A stretch of 64,000 nt of DNA from Micropterus salmoides (taxonomy: Eukaryota; Chordata; Actinopteri; Centrarchiformes; Centrarchidae): contig NW_024040152.1 in the NCBI RefSeq assembly GCF_014851395.1, positions 18,962,308 through 19,026,307 of the forward strand, written 5' to 3'. The notes below the pieces were generated by a model, which worked only from the letters and a program-made list of their open reading frames with translations, did not search any database and had not been told where the DNA came from. The translations under genes were made by a program, and so were the position numbers. Positions 23,572 to 34,700 of this stretch are shown here, in pieces (within the stretch, counting starts at the first letter, position 1; every line of letters starts with the position of its first letter).

Positions 23572-26403
23572 TAAATAGTCAGGTCATATACTGTAGGCTA
23601 CACATTACACACATACACATCACCGGCCCCTCTCCTTTGCTTTTGCCTCCTGGCCTAGTGGTCACAGATGTATTCTTTTTTTTTTTATTCAGCAGTTATA
23701 ACTGTTATGAATAGGCCTACTAGTTTTGTTCCTCTTTTTCACGATCATGTTAAAACTGGTGTTGAAGGTTGGAGTAAATACATTTCTTTGTACCCACAGT
23801 GCATACTTTGGATACTAAATATTTGGATGGTGTTACACAAGCTGAAGGAAAGGGATGTTCATGCACAACTCATATGAGCTTATTGTAAGATAATAACAGT
23901 ATAGTGCCATCAATTGTGGACCTGAATTACCATTTTAGAGAAAGGTGTGCTCTGAAAAATCAACAGGTTGGTGGGGTTTAAATCCAAAGTGTGTTTCAAA
24001 ATGTGGTGGAATATGGCCCTCTAGTGACTTACTCTTCAACTACAAGCAGGCTTTGAAAGTAACTGATGTGCATCAAATTGAATAAATTATTAATTTCAAT
24101 GAGAAATATAAATACAATCTGTAAACTCTTGTGAACTTAACACAAGTGTCAATATCTGTACTTGTTACTTGTTGAGTATTAGTGACTTGTGTGACTTGTG
24201 CAATGTTTTGTGGTGATAAAATTGACAATCATTTGCATGAACTCAAAAAAACTAAAAAACAAAAATATGTGCTCTAATTGTTAGTGATTTAAAATCTAGA
24301 CAATATTGTAAACTAATTTCCACTTACACAAAAATCTGATGCACAGAAGACTGATTGAAATCAGGAAAAAATGTGTTTAAGTTACCTCAGTTCAGCTATT
24401 CAGCTTAAACAGTTCAGTATAGACATAAAAAGAAAAACAGTGTTAACAGCATAACGCTAATATGTAACTGCCACAGCATTAAAACATTAAGAGCAGTGAC
24501 ACTTGAGCAGATTCTCTTTCTGTTAAAACAAGGAGACATTTGACAATTCTCTCATAGGAGATAAATCTTAATGCCTTTTCCCTACAGAAACACGTTAGAA
24601 ATAAGAAACTACTGTAACTTATTAACTTATTAATATGTCTGATATGTGTTTCAAGCAAAGATGATTACTCCTTGTGATTCCTCTCCACCAAGTGGCATCT
24701 GTGCCATTAAGAAATTAAAAAAGCAGAATTGCAAAGTAGTACAGTTTTGTGAGTGAGGGAGGTAGCGGGGATCTTGTGAAAGAATGTTTGTTATGCTCAC
24801 CAGGCCACTTTCCAGGGCAGTCTCACATTTCAAGGCACTGGATACAAAGACGGGGGAGAGGGAAAAGGTTGTGGCAGTTATGTTGATGCTTTTGGGTATA
24901 GGTTGGTCGCCTTTGCTGGGGGTAATCCTCCTGGATCTGTCCCTAAGCCCCTCGAAGGCCACAGTAACCTCAGCGGGAATACTTTCTCACTGGGGAGGCT
25001 GAGGTGGAGAGGGGTTCCCACAAATTAAATTAAGGAAAGGAGAAACAGAGGACAAAGGAGTGAATGCATAAATTGAGAAAACAGATGCACATTCACACAA
25101 CTCCCCAACCTCCACCCCTCTTTAAAAGTGCACCCTGACCCTGTGTTTACACCCTTCTTGTTTACAGGACTTTGTGTGTGTGTGTGCGTGTGTGTGCGTG
25201 TGTGTGTGTGTGTGTGTGTGCGTGTGTGTGCGTGTGTGTGTGTGTGAGAGAGACAGAGACAGAGACAGAGACAGAGAGAGGAAGCTTTTGCTGGTTTCTT
25301 TGTTCAAATATTTTATAGAATAAGATATTTTAAAATTCTCTGTTAGACAAAAAACCCAAAGCCCCAGTCTCGAGGTGATTCCACCTCCCACCTAAACATA
25401 TATTCTAATATTATTAGAAATAATAAAGAAATGACCAGACAGCTAACCAAATATTAAAATATAGTTTTTATGTGCTCTATACGAAAGTGACATGCTAGAA
25501 GGTCCCATGCTTTAATGCGCAGTCATTATTGCATTTGAAAGAAAGGTTTTTTTTATCCAGACAACCGGTCAGAGATGCACCCCAGAAGTTGTAGAAATGT
25601 TCATTAGAGCCAGTTCTGTTTCAGAGGAAGTCATTTCTGGCAGTGAGACAGATTTCCAGTTCTCTAAGATAACTCTGTTTGCTGTAATCATACCACAAAT
25701 AAGGGCGTGTACAGAATAAAGCAACAGCTAAGTCAGTGCAGAACAGCAGAGAAGAGACAATTCTATATCAATATGTTCTCTCTCTGTCATAGAAAACCAT
25801 TGGAAGATGTGCCTCCCAGTACTTACCCAAGTATGGACAGGTTTATAAAAAGAAGAGTGTCAAACCCTCACCTCACATCTGTCAACTTTATTAAACTTTT
25901 TAAACACTTTCTAGACAACTGTTTTACTGCACCAGTTAATACAATTGCAGCTTAAGTACACCCCACCACAGAAAATGCAAAATTACAATAACATACGCTG
26001 ACAATTCGATGTCTACATGTTTGTGAGGACTGCAAAGCTCATGACATTCTTGCCCTCTTGCTGAGAAATTACACGGTCCTTAGCGCCCAGGTGCCAGCTG
26101 TGGGATCCTGCACTGCTGAAGCAGCCACGGTGACATGCATGCAGGATCACGCCTCAAATTCTCTGATGCAGGGCTATGCTCCCTGTCTGTCTAGCCGTCA
26201 TGATGAGGGATAGTAAACAGCTGGACAGTCGGGGTCCTCGGATGAAAGTGGTGTCACCCACTGGGTCAGTAGCAGGAGTTTGGGAGCAGAGTGGATTTTA
26301 GCTCATTGTTTCCCACCACTGCTCCTGGAGTAGAGGCAGAGACCATCATCAGATAAAATCTAAATCCTTGTCATATATTGTCTTGTAAAAGTCTAAAAGA
26401 AGA
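23572..26403. other. Intergenic spacer, no gene recognised
   Basis: AT-rich spacer on the ankrd28 side of the ankrd28-hdac9 interval. One unexplained open frame lies on the minus strand (24651-24962, 103 codons), in a patch more GC-rich than its surroundings. It resembles no family I know and has no exon signals around it. Confidence 0.4.
25170..25280. repeat. (TG/CG)n microsatellite followed by (GAGACA)n
   Basis: About 75 bp of TG with CG interruptions, grading into about four GAGACA units and then GA. Such runs can form Z-DNA, but no function is implied. Confidence 0.95.
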
Positions 26404-26411
26404 GTAGGTGT

Positions 26412-26767
26412 TAGGGCTGCAAAATATGGTAAAAAAAATCATATTGCGATTATTTTGACAGATAGTACGACTTGTGATATGATTCATGATTAGTGGGAAT
26501 GATCATTTTTGCATTACAATATTTATTTTCACTGAAAAAACTATTCAAATCATGATGACATTTGTTGGGGTCTGTATCAAAAAAACATGTTTTCATACAT
26601 CTGGAGAACAAGATTTGTAGGCCATCTCTGCAGCACTACAGTATGTCACTTCATTCTGTTTTGCTACACATTTTACCTCCATCAAAAAATTGCAACTTCT
26701 GTGATTTGGATATTGTAGTAGGCCATATTGTGATATTGATAATATTTTAATGAATTGTGCAGCCCTA
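26412..26767. mobile_element. hAT-type MITE (TAGGGCTGCA ends)
   Basis: The left end TAGGGCTGCA and right end TGCAGCCCTA are perfect 10-bp inverted termini. They are flanked by an 8-bp target duplication with one mismatch: GTAGGTGT (26404-26411) and GTAGGCGT (26768-26775). The 356-bp interior is AT-rich and non-coding. Confidence 0.85.
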
Positions 26768-27756
26768 GTAGGCGTTCAGTTGTAAGGCATAAGCAGAAAC
26801 AAGGAAAGGCTCAAAATATGAAACAGTAATCTCTGGTGAAAAAGGCCAAACTGGATGGAGATGTATCCAAACCTTTCTTTACCTTCTTTTAGAGTCTATG
26901 ATCCAAACATCCAACACACATTGCGGTAGTTGATCTGGGAAACAGGTGAACAGAGATGAGGTTCTTCTTCTAAAGGAAAGACATTTGTTCTCTGGGCCAA
27001 ACAGTAAACTAAGAAGAGGTAGTGAAAAAATGCTTTGAAGTGACAAATAAAAATGTGAGACCGTGGACAGCTGTAGATTTATGACGATGACAAATCTGCA
27101 TATAATCTGTGCTAATCACACAGGCCTCGCTCCTGGTTGAGATAAAAGCATCCCGTGTTTTTACCAAAATTCACGCCACTAAGCAGTTATGCAACCAGAA
27201 GAGTGGGAAAGAGCTCAGTTGGTAGGTTCAAAGCGTATTGTTCTTTCCTATCTTTGAAGTTATGGACTGAGTGCAATGACAGACAGTTGCTGTTAGTTTC
27301 CATTGTTTAATACCCTGCCTGAGCACGTTCTAAACCACTGGACATCTAAGAATAAATGTATTAATACATTTGTCATTCATAGGTTATTGTTGTTGCACAG
27401 CTGCAACTGATGTGTCAAGGCCACACACCTTCGCTAGTCCCATTGGGGTCCCAACTGATGACAATGACTAGTACAACCGTTAGATGGCACTGTTTCCCTT
27501 TTTAATAGTCTTGTGCACGCCACAGGTGCTATTTTAGGATGTGCATCATTGCAAACTGTAGTCTGTAGGGTAGATGCAGCTGTCTTAGCATTCACATTTT
27601 GGAATTGTATGTTATGTAATAACAAGCAAATAATAGCCTCTTTACAAGCAGCGAGCCACTTGAGTGTTCCATATCTCCATTGTCATAATCCCTGTTGTTA
27701 TTATGTAAGGAAGAATTTAACACTAAAATAATAATTTAAAAAAACAAGATTATTGT

Positions 27757-27802
27757 AAAATGCACTAATTCTTTACATGCAATCAAAGAATTAGTGCATT
27801 TT
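27757..27802. repeat. Perfect 18-bp inverted repeat with 10-nt loop
   Basis: The left arm AAAATGCACTAATTCTTT (27757-27774) and right arm AAAGAATTAGTGCATTTT (27785-27802) are exact reverse complements, separated by ACATGCAATC. No gene or known transposon end is attached to it. Confidence 0.9.
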
Positions 27803-28689
27803 GGTAGCACCAGTAAAAGTTATCATCAGATGCTGCTTCAGTTGTCGCAAGGAGAGGTGATTGATGAAGTTGCTGGAGAGACTATTGTGCACCTGCCGCT
27901 GACAGACAGTGGCCGGAGCTGCCCCCGTCTCTCCATCACAGAGATTAAAGTTATCAGAGAACATTGGAGTGGACAGAGTGCACAGTCTGCCACTAGCCTC
28001 GCTATGATTTTATATCGTCGACCAAGACTATTTATAGCTCTGTCGTCATAACGCCACAGACACATCCCGTGTCCTCCCAACCACAGCAGCTCCTATCAAA
28101 CCCTCAACCATGTCCTCCAGGTGGACAATTAACTTTTCCACTACGGCCTTCTTATGTTTTAGTGAGTAGAACAAATTCGACGTGATGTGTATGCAAGCTA
28201 CAGTGCTTAAAATAATGTATTTGCTGTGCTAGTTTTTAAGTTGAATGAATTATATTTGACTGTTCAGTTGCTTTTAGGCTATAAAACGGCAGTGAAAGCA
28301 CAGAGCCTGTAGTAAGAAATGATTTAAACATAATTATGGTTTTCCACCAAGCTTACCAACAGTAACGTTAGCTATAGAAAGCAAAACTGTTCGCTATATT
28401 GTGCGGTATTGTGTGGTTCTGCGGCCACAGGTGGTCGTTTTTTATTCGATTCCTATTATGAGTCCGCAAAGAAAAGTGAATTATTGTAACAAGCTGCGAC
28501 TTTCACCGCGCAACCACAGACATGCAGCCTACTGACGGACCTCACCATCATTGCTTTCGCAGACTTATTTGTTACAAGGTGGGTATTGTGATGCAGGCTG
28601 CCACCTATAAATAGACTTGCTTACGAATGCATGATCTCACCAAACACCACCGCCAATTAACCAGACTGCATCATATCAATAAACTTAAA

Positions 28690-28846
28690 TAAATGTAGTG
28701 GAGCAAAAAGTAAACTATTTCCCTCAGAAATGTAGTAGAGGTGTAAGATTGCATAAAAATGGAAATACTAAAGCACAAGTGCCTCCGAATTGTACTTGAC
28801 TACTTGAGCTTGACCTACTTACTTTCCACTACTGATTTCTATCCTT
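28690..28846. repeat. Dispersed fish repeat fragment
   Basis: The sequence 'aaatgtagtggagcaaaaagtaaactatttccctcagaaatgtagtagag ... ggaaatactaaagcacaagtgcctccgaattgtacttgac ... ttactttccactactg' corresponds to a unit seen widely in teleost genomes, usually in diverged copies. This copy is degenerate. Assignment is from memory, and no ends or target duplication were resolved. Confidence 0.5.
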
Positions 28847-30241
28847 TACAATGTATATATCACATTTTGTTTTGCATTGTTATGCTCTCTGTTGCTGAAT
28901 ATTTCATACCCCATGTTTTGCATCGTACATATTTTTGCTCGGAGAGAGGCATTTACTATTAAATCGACATGCTGTAATGGTATGCTAATATGTATCAAAT
29001 ACATCTTTGGCTACTTTGCTGCATTGTGTGTGTTTACAGATACAGATGAACCAAAACTTCAAACACGTGCAGATGACGACATGATATTTATTTTAAATAT
29101 CTTTAGAGATGCCAGTAACTAAATGAAAGTTAATTGACAGTGCAGCTGTTGTAATGAGAGTTATATTATAAAGTTAGTTTAGTTCTCAGTTGTTTTGCTG
29201 GACACCGTGTCACTCCAACAGAAACATTTCAATCGTCTCTCAGCAAGGTAATAGAAAAACACAAGAACTACAAACCCTCCAGTGTACACATGACATTTTC
29301 ACTTAGACAGTGACACAAGAAAAACACTGCTCATACTTGACATGAAAGCCTTTCACAGCCACTCCAGCTGACCCTTCAGCTGTCTTTCCATTTCAGAACA
29401 TTTATAATATTTTTACATTAGACTTGTTCTTGGCAGGTTAACGCTCACAGATGTCTGCACTGCTCAGATGGCTTGAGGGGGCAGGTACCATCTGAGCTGT
29501 GTCAGGGAGAGAAAGTCATTTTAACAGCACCTTACACTTAGCCTAACACGTAATTTCATAGTACTAATGAATGTGTTAATGAGACAAAATGTTTTCGATA
29601 GAACAAGTCTTGGCAGGCATCTGTGAATTATTCACTGGACCTGATAATTTGGCACGTTTGGCTATACAATTGGCAAGCAGTATTCACACAAACAGCATGT
29701 TGCATGACATCCCTGCTGTGGAATGCATGTTAACTATAGTGGATTATTATTATTGTCCATAAGTTGGCGTTTGGCAGATTTGTACCAGTAAAAATATTAT
29801 ACGGGCTCCATAGAATAGTCAGTCAATTGCTAGCATAAGATGATGATATAAGAAATGAGAGTGAGCCTGTTTATCACAGTGCAGAGAATACAATGTATTT
29901 TCCTTTTTTCACAACTAAAGTGATGAAAGTGATGAATTACAGTTTGTCACTGCAGATTTATTTCCTGTGCCATCCTTGACTGACCGTGACAGTGTGAAGG
30001 CAGTCGTCATGTCACGCAGCAGAAATTGTAGTTCCAATAGAGGAGGGAAAAATGCTGTGGTGTTTTGTGTCGGGTGACGTAAAGTATGACATGACAAAAT
30101 GATTGAGCCAATCTTACAGCACAATTGTAAGCCTGTGTGTACAGTACATGACATACATAGATCAATGAGTCATATGGTAGAATAGCATTAAGGGTCTTTG
30201 GTTTGTGAAGGAGCTGTGTCTAAGAAATAAGGTTGTTAGTA

Positions 30242-31776
30242 CAGGTGCTGGTCATATAATTAGAATATCATCAAAAAGTTAATTTATTTCAATAATTCCA
30301 TTCAAAAAGTGAAACTTGGATATTATATTCATTCATTACACACAGACTGATATATTTCACATGTTTATTTAATAATTTAATTGTCATGATTAAAACGGAC
30401 AACTAATGAAAATCCCAAATTCAGTATCTCCGAAAATTAGAATATTACTTAAGACCAATACAAAAAAAGGAGTTTTAGAAATGTTGGCTAACTGAAAAGT
30501 ATGAACATGAAAAGTATGAGCATGTACAGCACTCAATACTTAGTTGGGGCCCCTTTTGCCTGAATTACTGCAGCAATGCGGCGTGGCATGGAGTCGATCA
30601 GTCTGTGGCACTGCTCAGGTGTTATGAGAGCCCAGGTTGCTCTGATAGTGGCCTTCAGCTCTTCTGCATTGCTGGGTCTGGCGTATTGCATCTTCCTCTT
30701 CACAATACCCTATAGAGTTTCTATAGGGTTAAGGTCAGGCGAGTTTGCTGGCCAATTAAGAACAGGGATACAATGGTCTTTAAACCAGGTAGTGGTAGCA
30801 ATGAAATCTGCATCTCCATAAAGTTGGTCAGCAGCAGGAAGCATGAAGTGCTCTAAAACTTCCTGGTGGACGGCTGCGTTGACTTTGGACCTCAGAAAAC
30901 ACAGTGGACCAACACCAGCAGATGACATGGCACCCCAAACCATCACTGACTGTGGAAACTTTACACTGGACTTCAAGCAACGTGGATTCTGTGCCTCTCC
31001 TCTCTTCCTCCAGACTCTGGGACCTTGATTTCCAAAGGAAATGCAAAATTTACTTTCATCAGAGAACATAACTTTGGACCACTCAGCAGCAATCCAGTCC
31101 TTTTTGTCTTTAGCCCAGGCGAGACGCTTCTGACGCAGTGTCTTGTTCAAGAGTGGCTTGACACAAGGAATGCCACAGCTGAAGCCCATGTCTTGCATAC
31201 GTCTGTGCGTGGTGGTTCTTGAAGCACTGACTCCAGCTGCAGTCCACTCTTTGTGAATCTCCCCCACATTTTTGAATGGGTTTTGTTTCACAATCCTGTC
31301 CAGGGTGCGGTTATCCCTATTGCTTGTACACTTTTTTCTACCACATCTTTTCCTTCCCTTCACCTCTCTATTAATGTGCTTGGACACAGAGCTCTGTGAC
31401 CAGCCAGCCTCTTTAGCAATGACCTTTTGTGTCTTGCCCTCCTTGTGCAAGGTGTCAATGGTCGTCTTTTGGACAGCTGTCAAGTCAGCAGTCTTCCCCA
31501 TGATTGTGTAGCCTACAGAACTAGACTGAGAGACAATTTAAAGGCCTTTGCAGGTGTTTTGAGTTAATTAGCTGATTAGAGTGTGGCACCAGGTGTCTTC
31601 AATATTGAACCTTTTCACAATATTCTAATTTTCTGAGATACTGATCAAAATTAAAAGGAATGAACACTTGAAATATATCAGTCTGTGTGGAATGAATGTA
31701 TACATTATACAAGTTTCACTTTTTGAATGGAATTACTGAAATAAATATGATATTCTAATTATATGACCAGCACCTG
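30242..31776 (-). mobile_element. Tc1/mariner-like transposon, full length with both termini
   Basis: This 1535-bp element is flanked by the TA target duplication (30240-30241 and 31777-31778). Its inverted termini start CAGGTGCTGGTCATATAATT. The left arm continues with 'agaatatcatcaaaaagttaatttatttcaataattccattcaaaaagtgaaacttg'; the right arm is its inverse except for an 11-bp deletion that removes the 'caaaaagttaa' part. It carries one transposase gene on the minus strand and sits in the ankrd28-hdac9 spacer. Confidence 0.92.
30533..31501 (-). pseudogene. Tc1 transposase with one stop codon and a catalytic-site deletion
   Basis: A single frame of 323 codons runs from MGKTADLTAVQKTTIDTLHK to ...AKGAPTKY. 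It has a helix-turn-helix region (TQKVIAKEAGWSQSSVSKH), the first catalytic Asp in MFSDESKF and the last acidic residue in NSPDLNPIE. Two lesions are visible. A TAG (30710-30712) follows NPIETL where the family has Trp. The segment that normally carries the second catalytic Asp (a QQDxxPxH-type motif after DADFI) is absent in frame, so that DADFI runs directly into ATTTWFKDH. The reading frame is otherwise intact, so the copy is inactive but not old. Confidence 0.9.
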
Positions 31777-31778
31777 TA

Positions 31779-34700
31779 TACTACAGATTCTCCTTAGAGA
31801 TATGGGCACCCGCTTTACTGGCTAAGCCAGAGTCTCAAGGTTTAGTGTTTTTGCTACTCATTTATTGGTGTAAATGAAGTACGGTTGCATGTTCTAATTA
31901 AGAAACCAAGAACCTCCATAAAATAAATGATGTCTTCCCTAAATATAATTGAGCTCAATTTTATTTGACATTTAAGACAGAAAATGTCATAATGCATTAA
32001 TAGTTCACAATGAATCTCAAACTGACAGGCCGTTTTAACACCAGGGCGTCTATATTTGTTTATAACACCTTAAAAGCACTTAACAGTACTGCAGAGTGTC
32101 GTTGTATTACCCTCAGATTATGTCATAACTTATTATGAGCTTGCAGGTTATAGCTGTTTAAGTTAGGTATAAGCACTTAAGGACTTTAATTTATAAACGA
32201 AATCAATGATTATTATGAAGCGGTTGTGTAAGTTTTCATGTATGCATGTAGTCTGATGTTACTTCATAATTTAATTAATTTATACTGTAAGACATTATGG
32301 AACATTAATATGAGTCCCAAAAGTCAGAACAGACTATATGATGGAACCCTTTGTATATACAAAGCAGGTAAATATATGATGCCCAAAAGACACTAGACTC
32401 ACAATGTATTGTAGGCTATTGGGATATTTTCTGATATGGTTAGGATAGCCTTGTTGAACTGTCATGTAAAAACTATATTAAACCCCAACATAATCATGGA
32501 CCATTGCAATAATGACTTTTAAGTTGTATGTCCTTGCTGTGCCGTGATAGGTAAAAATCTATGTGTTAGCGCTTGCAGTTCTGTCATGATCCACATGTTC
32601 CTAGGTAGGGGGTAATTTGTGTAATTCTGTATGATCCAAAATACTTAAAAGCAACTTTAGTAATTAGTACCCAGCATCCAGTGACAGTCAGCATAACGAC
32701 TTCTTTAGCTGGATTTCAAACTTAGAAATAAGCTCTCATTCTATCCATCAATTCTCTTGAAAAATGACAGATGAAGAATAATTATATCATTTCACCAGTG
32801 CTCACAATTACAGAAACACTTACAAAAATCTTTAAAAAACACACACTAAGAAATGAGATTTGTTTCTTAAACATGCATCTCTCATGATATGATTCTCAGC
32901 TTCATGTTTGCCACATTTGTTGACACCATTAAACTATTTTTTAATGTGTGGTCCAGGATCTATTATTGGCGCTGGCTGTAAGTGTTTTCTGTTCCATAAC
33001 AAGATGAATCCCCAACATGGCATTAGGTTACCAGGCAACAGTGTACACTCCACTGCTTGCTTATAATTTTCTTTGTATAGTTACGGTGTTTAACAGTAAG
33101 TGACTATATGGCAGTTGGCCAAAATTAACCACTGTTAGCAGAACCGGTAGAGCCTGATTTATGACAGGAGGCGTAGAGGCTAGCGGGCTATATTTGGCTG
33201 CTATGTTCCCTTCAAAGAGACGCGTTCTAGGTCTGGACTTGACATTTCTCTTAGACAGGAAAAAATGGGTTTGGGTCAGTGAGTTTTTGTGGGAGGAGGG
33301 GTGTTGATGCCCAGAGGAAGGTGCTGGTCTCTGTTCTGCAGTGGCTCATTGTTATGTTCTCTCCATCGGTACAGTACAGCAAGCTTCAATGACAGGATAA
33401 AACTAGCAATTATATGTGTCTTGAAATACAATGCTTTTGAAAAGGCTGTCAGGACTGTTTGCCAACGGATTATCATTGCTGTAATCCATACAAGGACCCA
33501 TAAGAACAGGACAAATTGTCACCGTTAGTTTAACTTTGTACACGTATTTGGAGGTTTGTAGAGTTTTATGTTTTCTAATAAGTCAACATATCGCATGCCG
33601 TATCACTCTGTATTTAGAAAATGATTTAACTTCTTGTATAAACTTGTATTTTCAAAAATGAAATATATTGTCAACATCTGAAAACAAGATCAATAATGAC
33701 ACGATAGGAAGGAACATAGCAGATTGGTGTCAATCTATAGGGAACATCCCTGGAGGTGCGAGCCTTGTTGATCTGGCAGTGGCACAGTCTATTCACAGGT
33801 GACTGAAATCAGTCAGCTAAGATCTGTTCATCTGCCTAGGTGTCATTGCTGAGCAGCTACGGACATACTTCATGATGCTGCCTTAGTCCACTTGAAGCCT
33901 CTAAACTCACTGATTATCTGCATTGTTAGGAAACCTCTGAAAATGTAAGTAATATAACTTTATACAATTTTTTATAATCTTTATATTGCCCCAAAGTTCT
34001 GATTTTGAGTCTATGTGTGTTGAATGCATTTTGAGATTAAACACGTGGAGTGCAGTCCTGGACCTTATCTCAGTGTGTTGTCATGAAAAAGAAATGGATT
34101 GTCATGTTCACACTTATATTTATTTTGCTGTTCTTGGCCGCTGCTGCTCCAGTGGAAGCGGGAGTGTGGCTGTACAGCAGGCATTGTGCAGACAATCTGA
34201 ATGTAGCCCAGGTGCCACAAAACTATTCTGACTTTAATACGTTTTCCCTCACTCACACTCTTAGGGTTTGTTGTTTTTGTTCAATTTATTTTTGCAGGTG
34301 CAAGTTATGAACATCAACTCTGTTCAAAGGCAGTTCCATTGCTTACCTTTTAATCAATTCTTAAACCAACCTGTTGATATATCTCCTCCAGCTCTCCTGC
34401 AGGGTGAAAAAGTTGGAGGTGTGTTCTCACGGTGCAGAGTTGGGACTTGGGCTGTTGGTGAATAAAGGAGTATGTAGTGGTGTATGTGTGAGGATTATTT
34501 TTCTCTCAATATAGATAGTAGGAGGAGAGCAGTGGCCCAGAGGGGGAATCTGGCTCCTGTTGCAGCTGAGACACAGAGCTTGGTGGGTTTAGCCCGGTGT
34601 TCTCAGTGTTGTTCATCCAGGCCCACTGTAGACCCCCGGGCTCTCTGGGGAGACCTACCGCCATTTGTTTTCACTTCCTGTCCAAATGGAGTTGAAGAGA

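Larger units (their letters stand above)
26776..30241. other. Intergenic spacer, no gene recognised
   Basis: Middle of the ankrd28-hdac9 interval. Apart from the hairpin at 27757-27802 and the repeat near 28690 it shows no genes. Short open frames on both strands at 27794-28080 lie in a patch with more CpG than its surroundings; they may be the remnant of an unidentified mobile element. Confidence 0.4.

Noticed and set aside
25122..25391. Open frame rich in Ser-Leu and Thr-His repeats
   Set aside because: It is a translation of the TG/CG and GAGACA microsatellite; low-complexity artefact.
33090..33528. Candidate gene upstream of hdac9
   Set aside because: Short frames on both strands overlap (66 and 79 codons) without conserved motifs or splice context.
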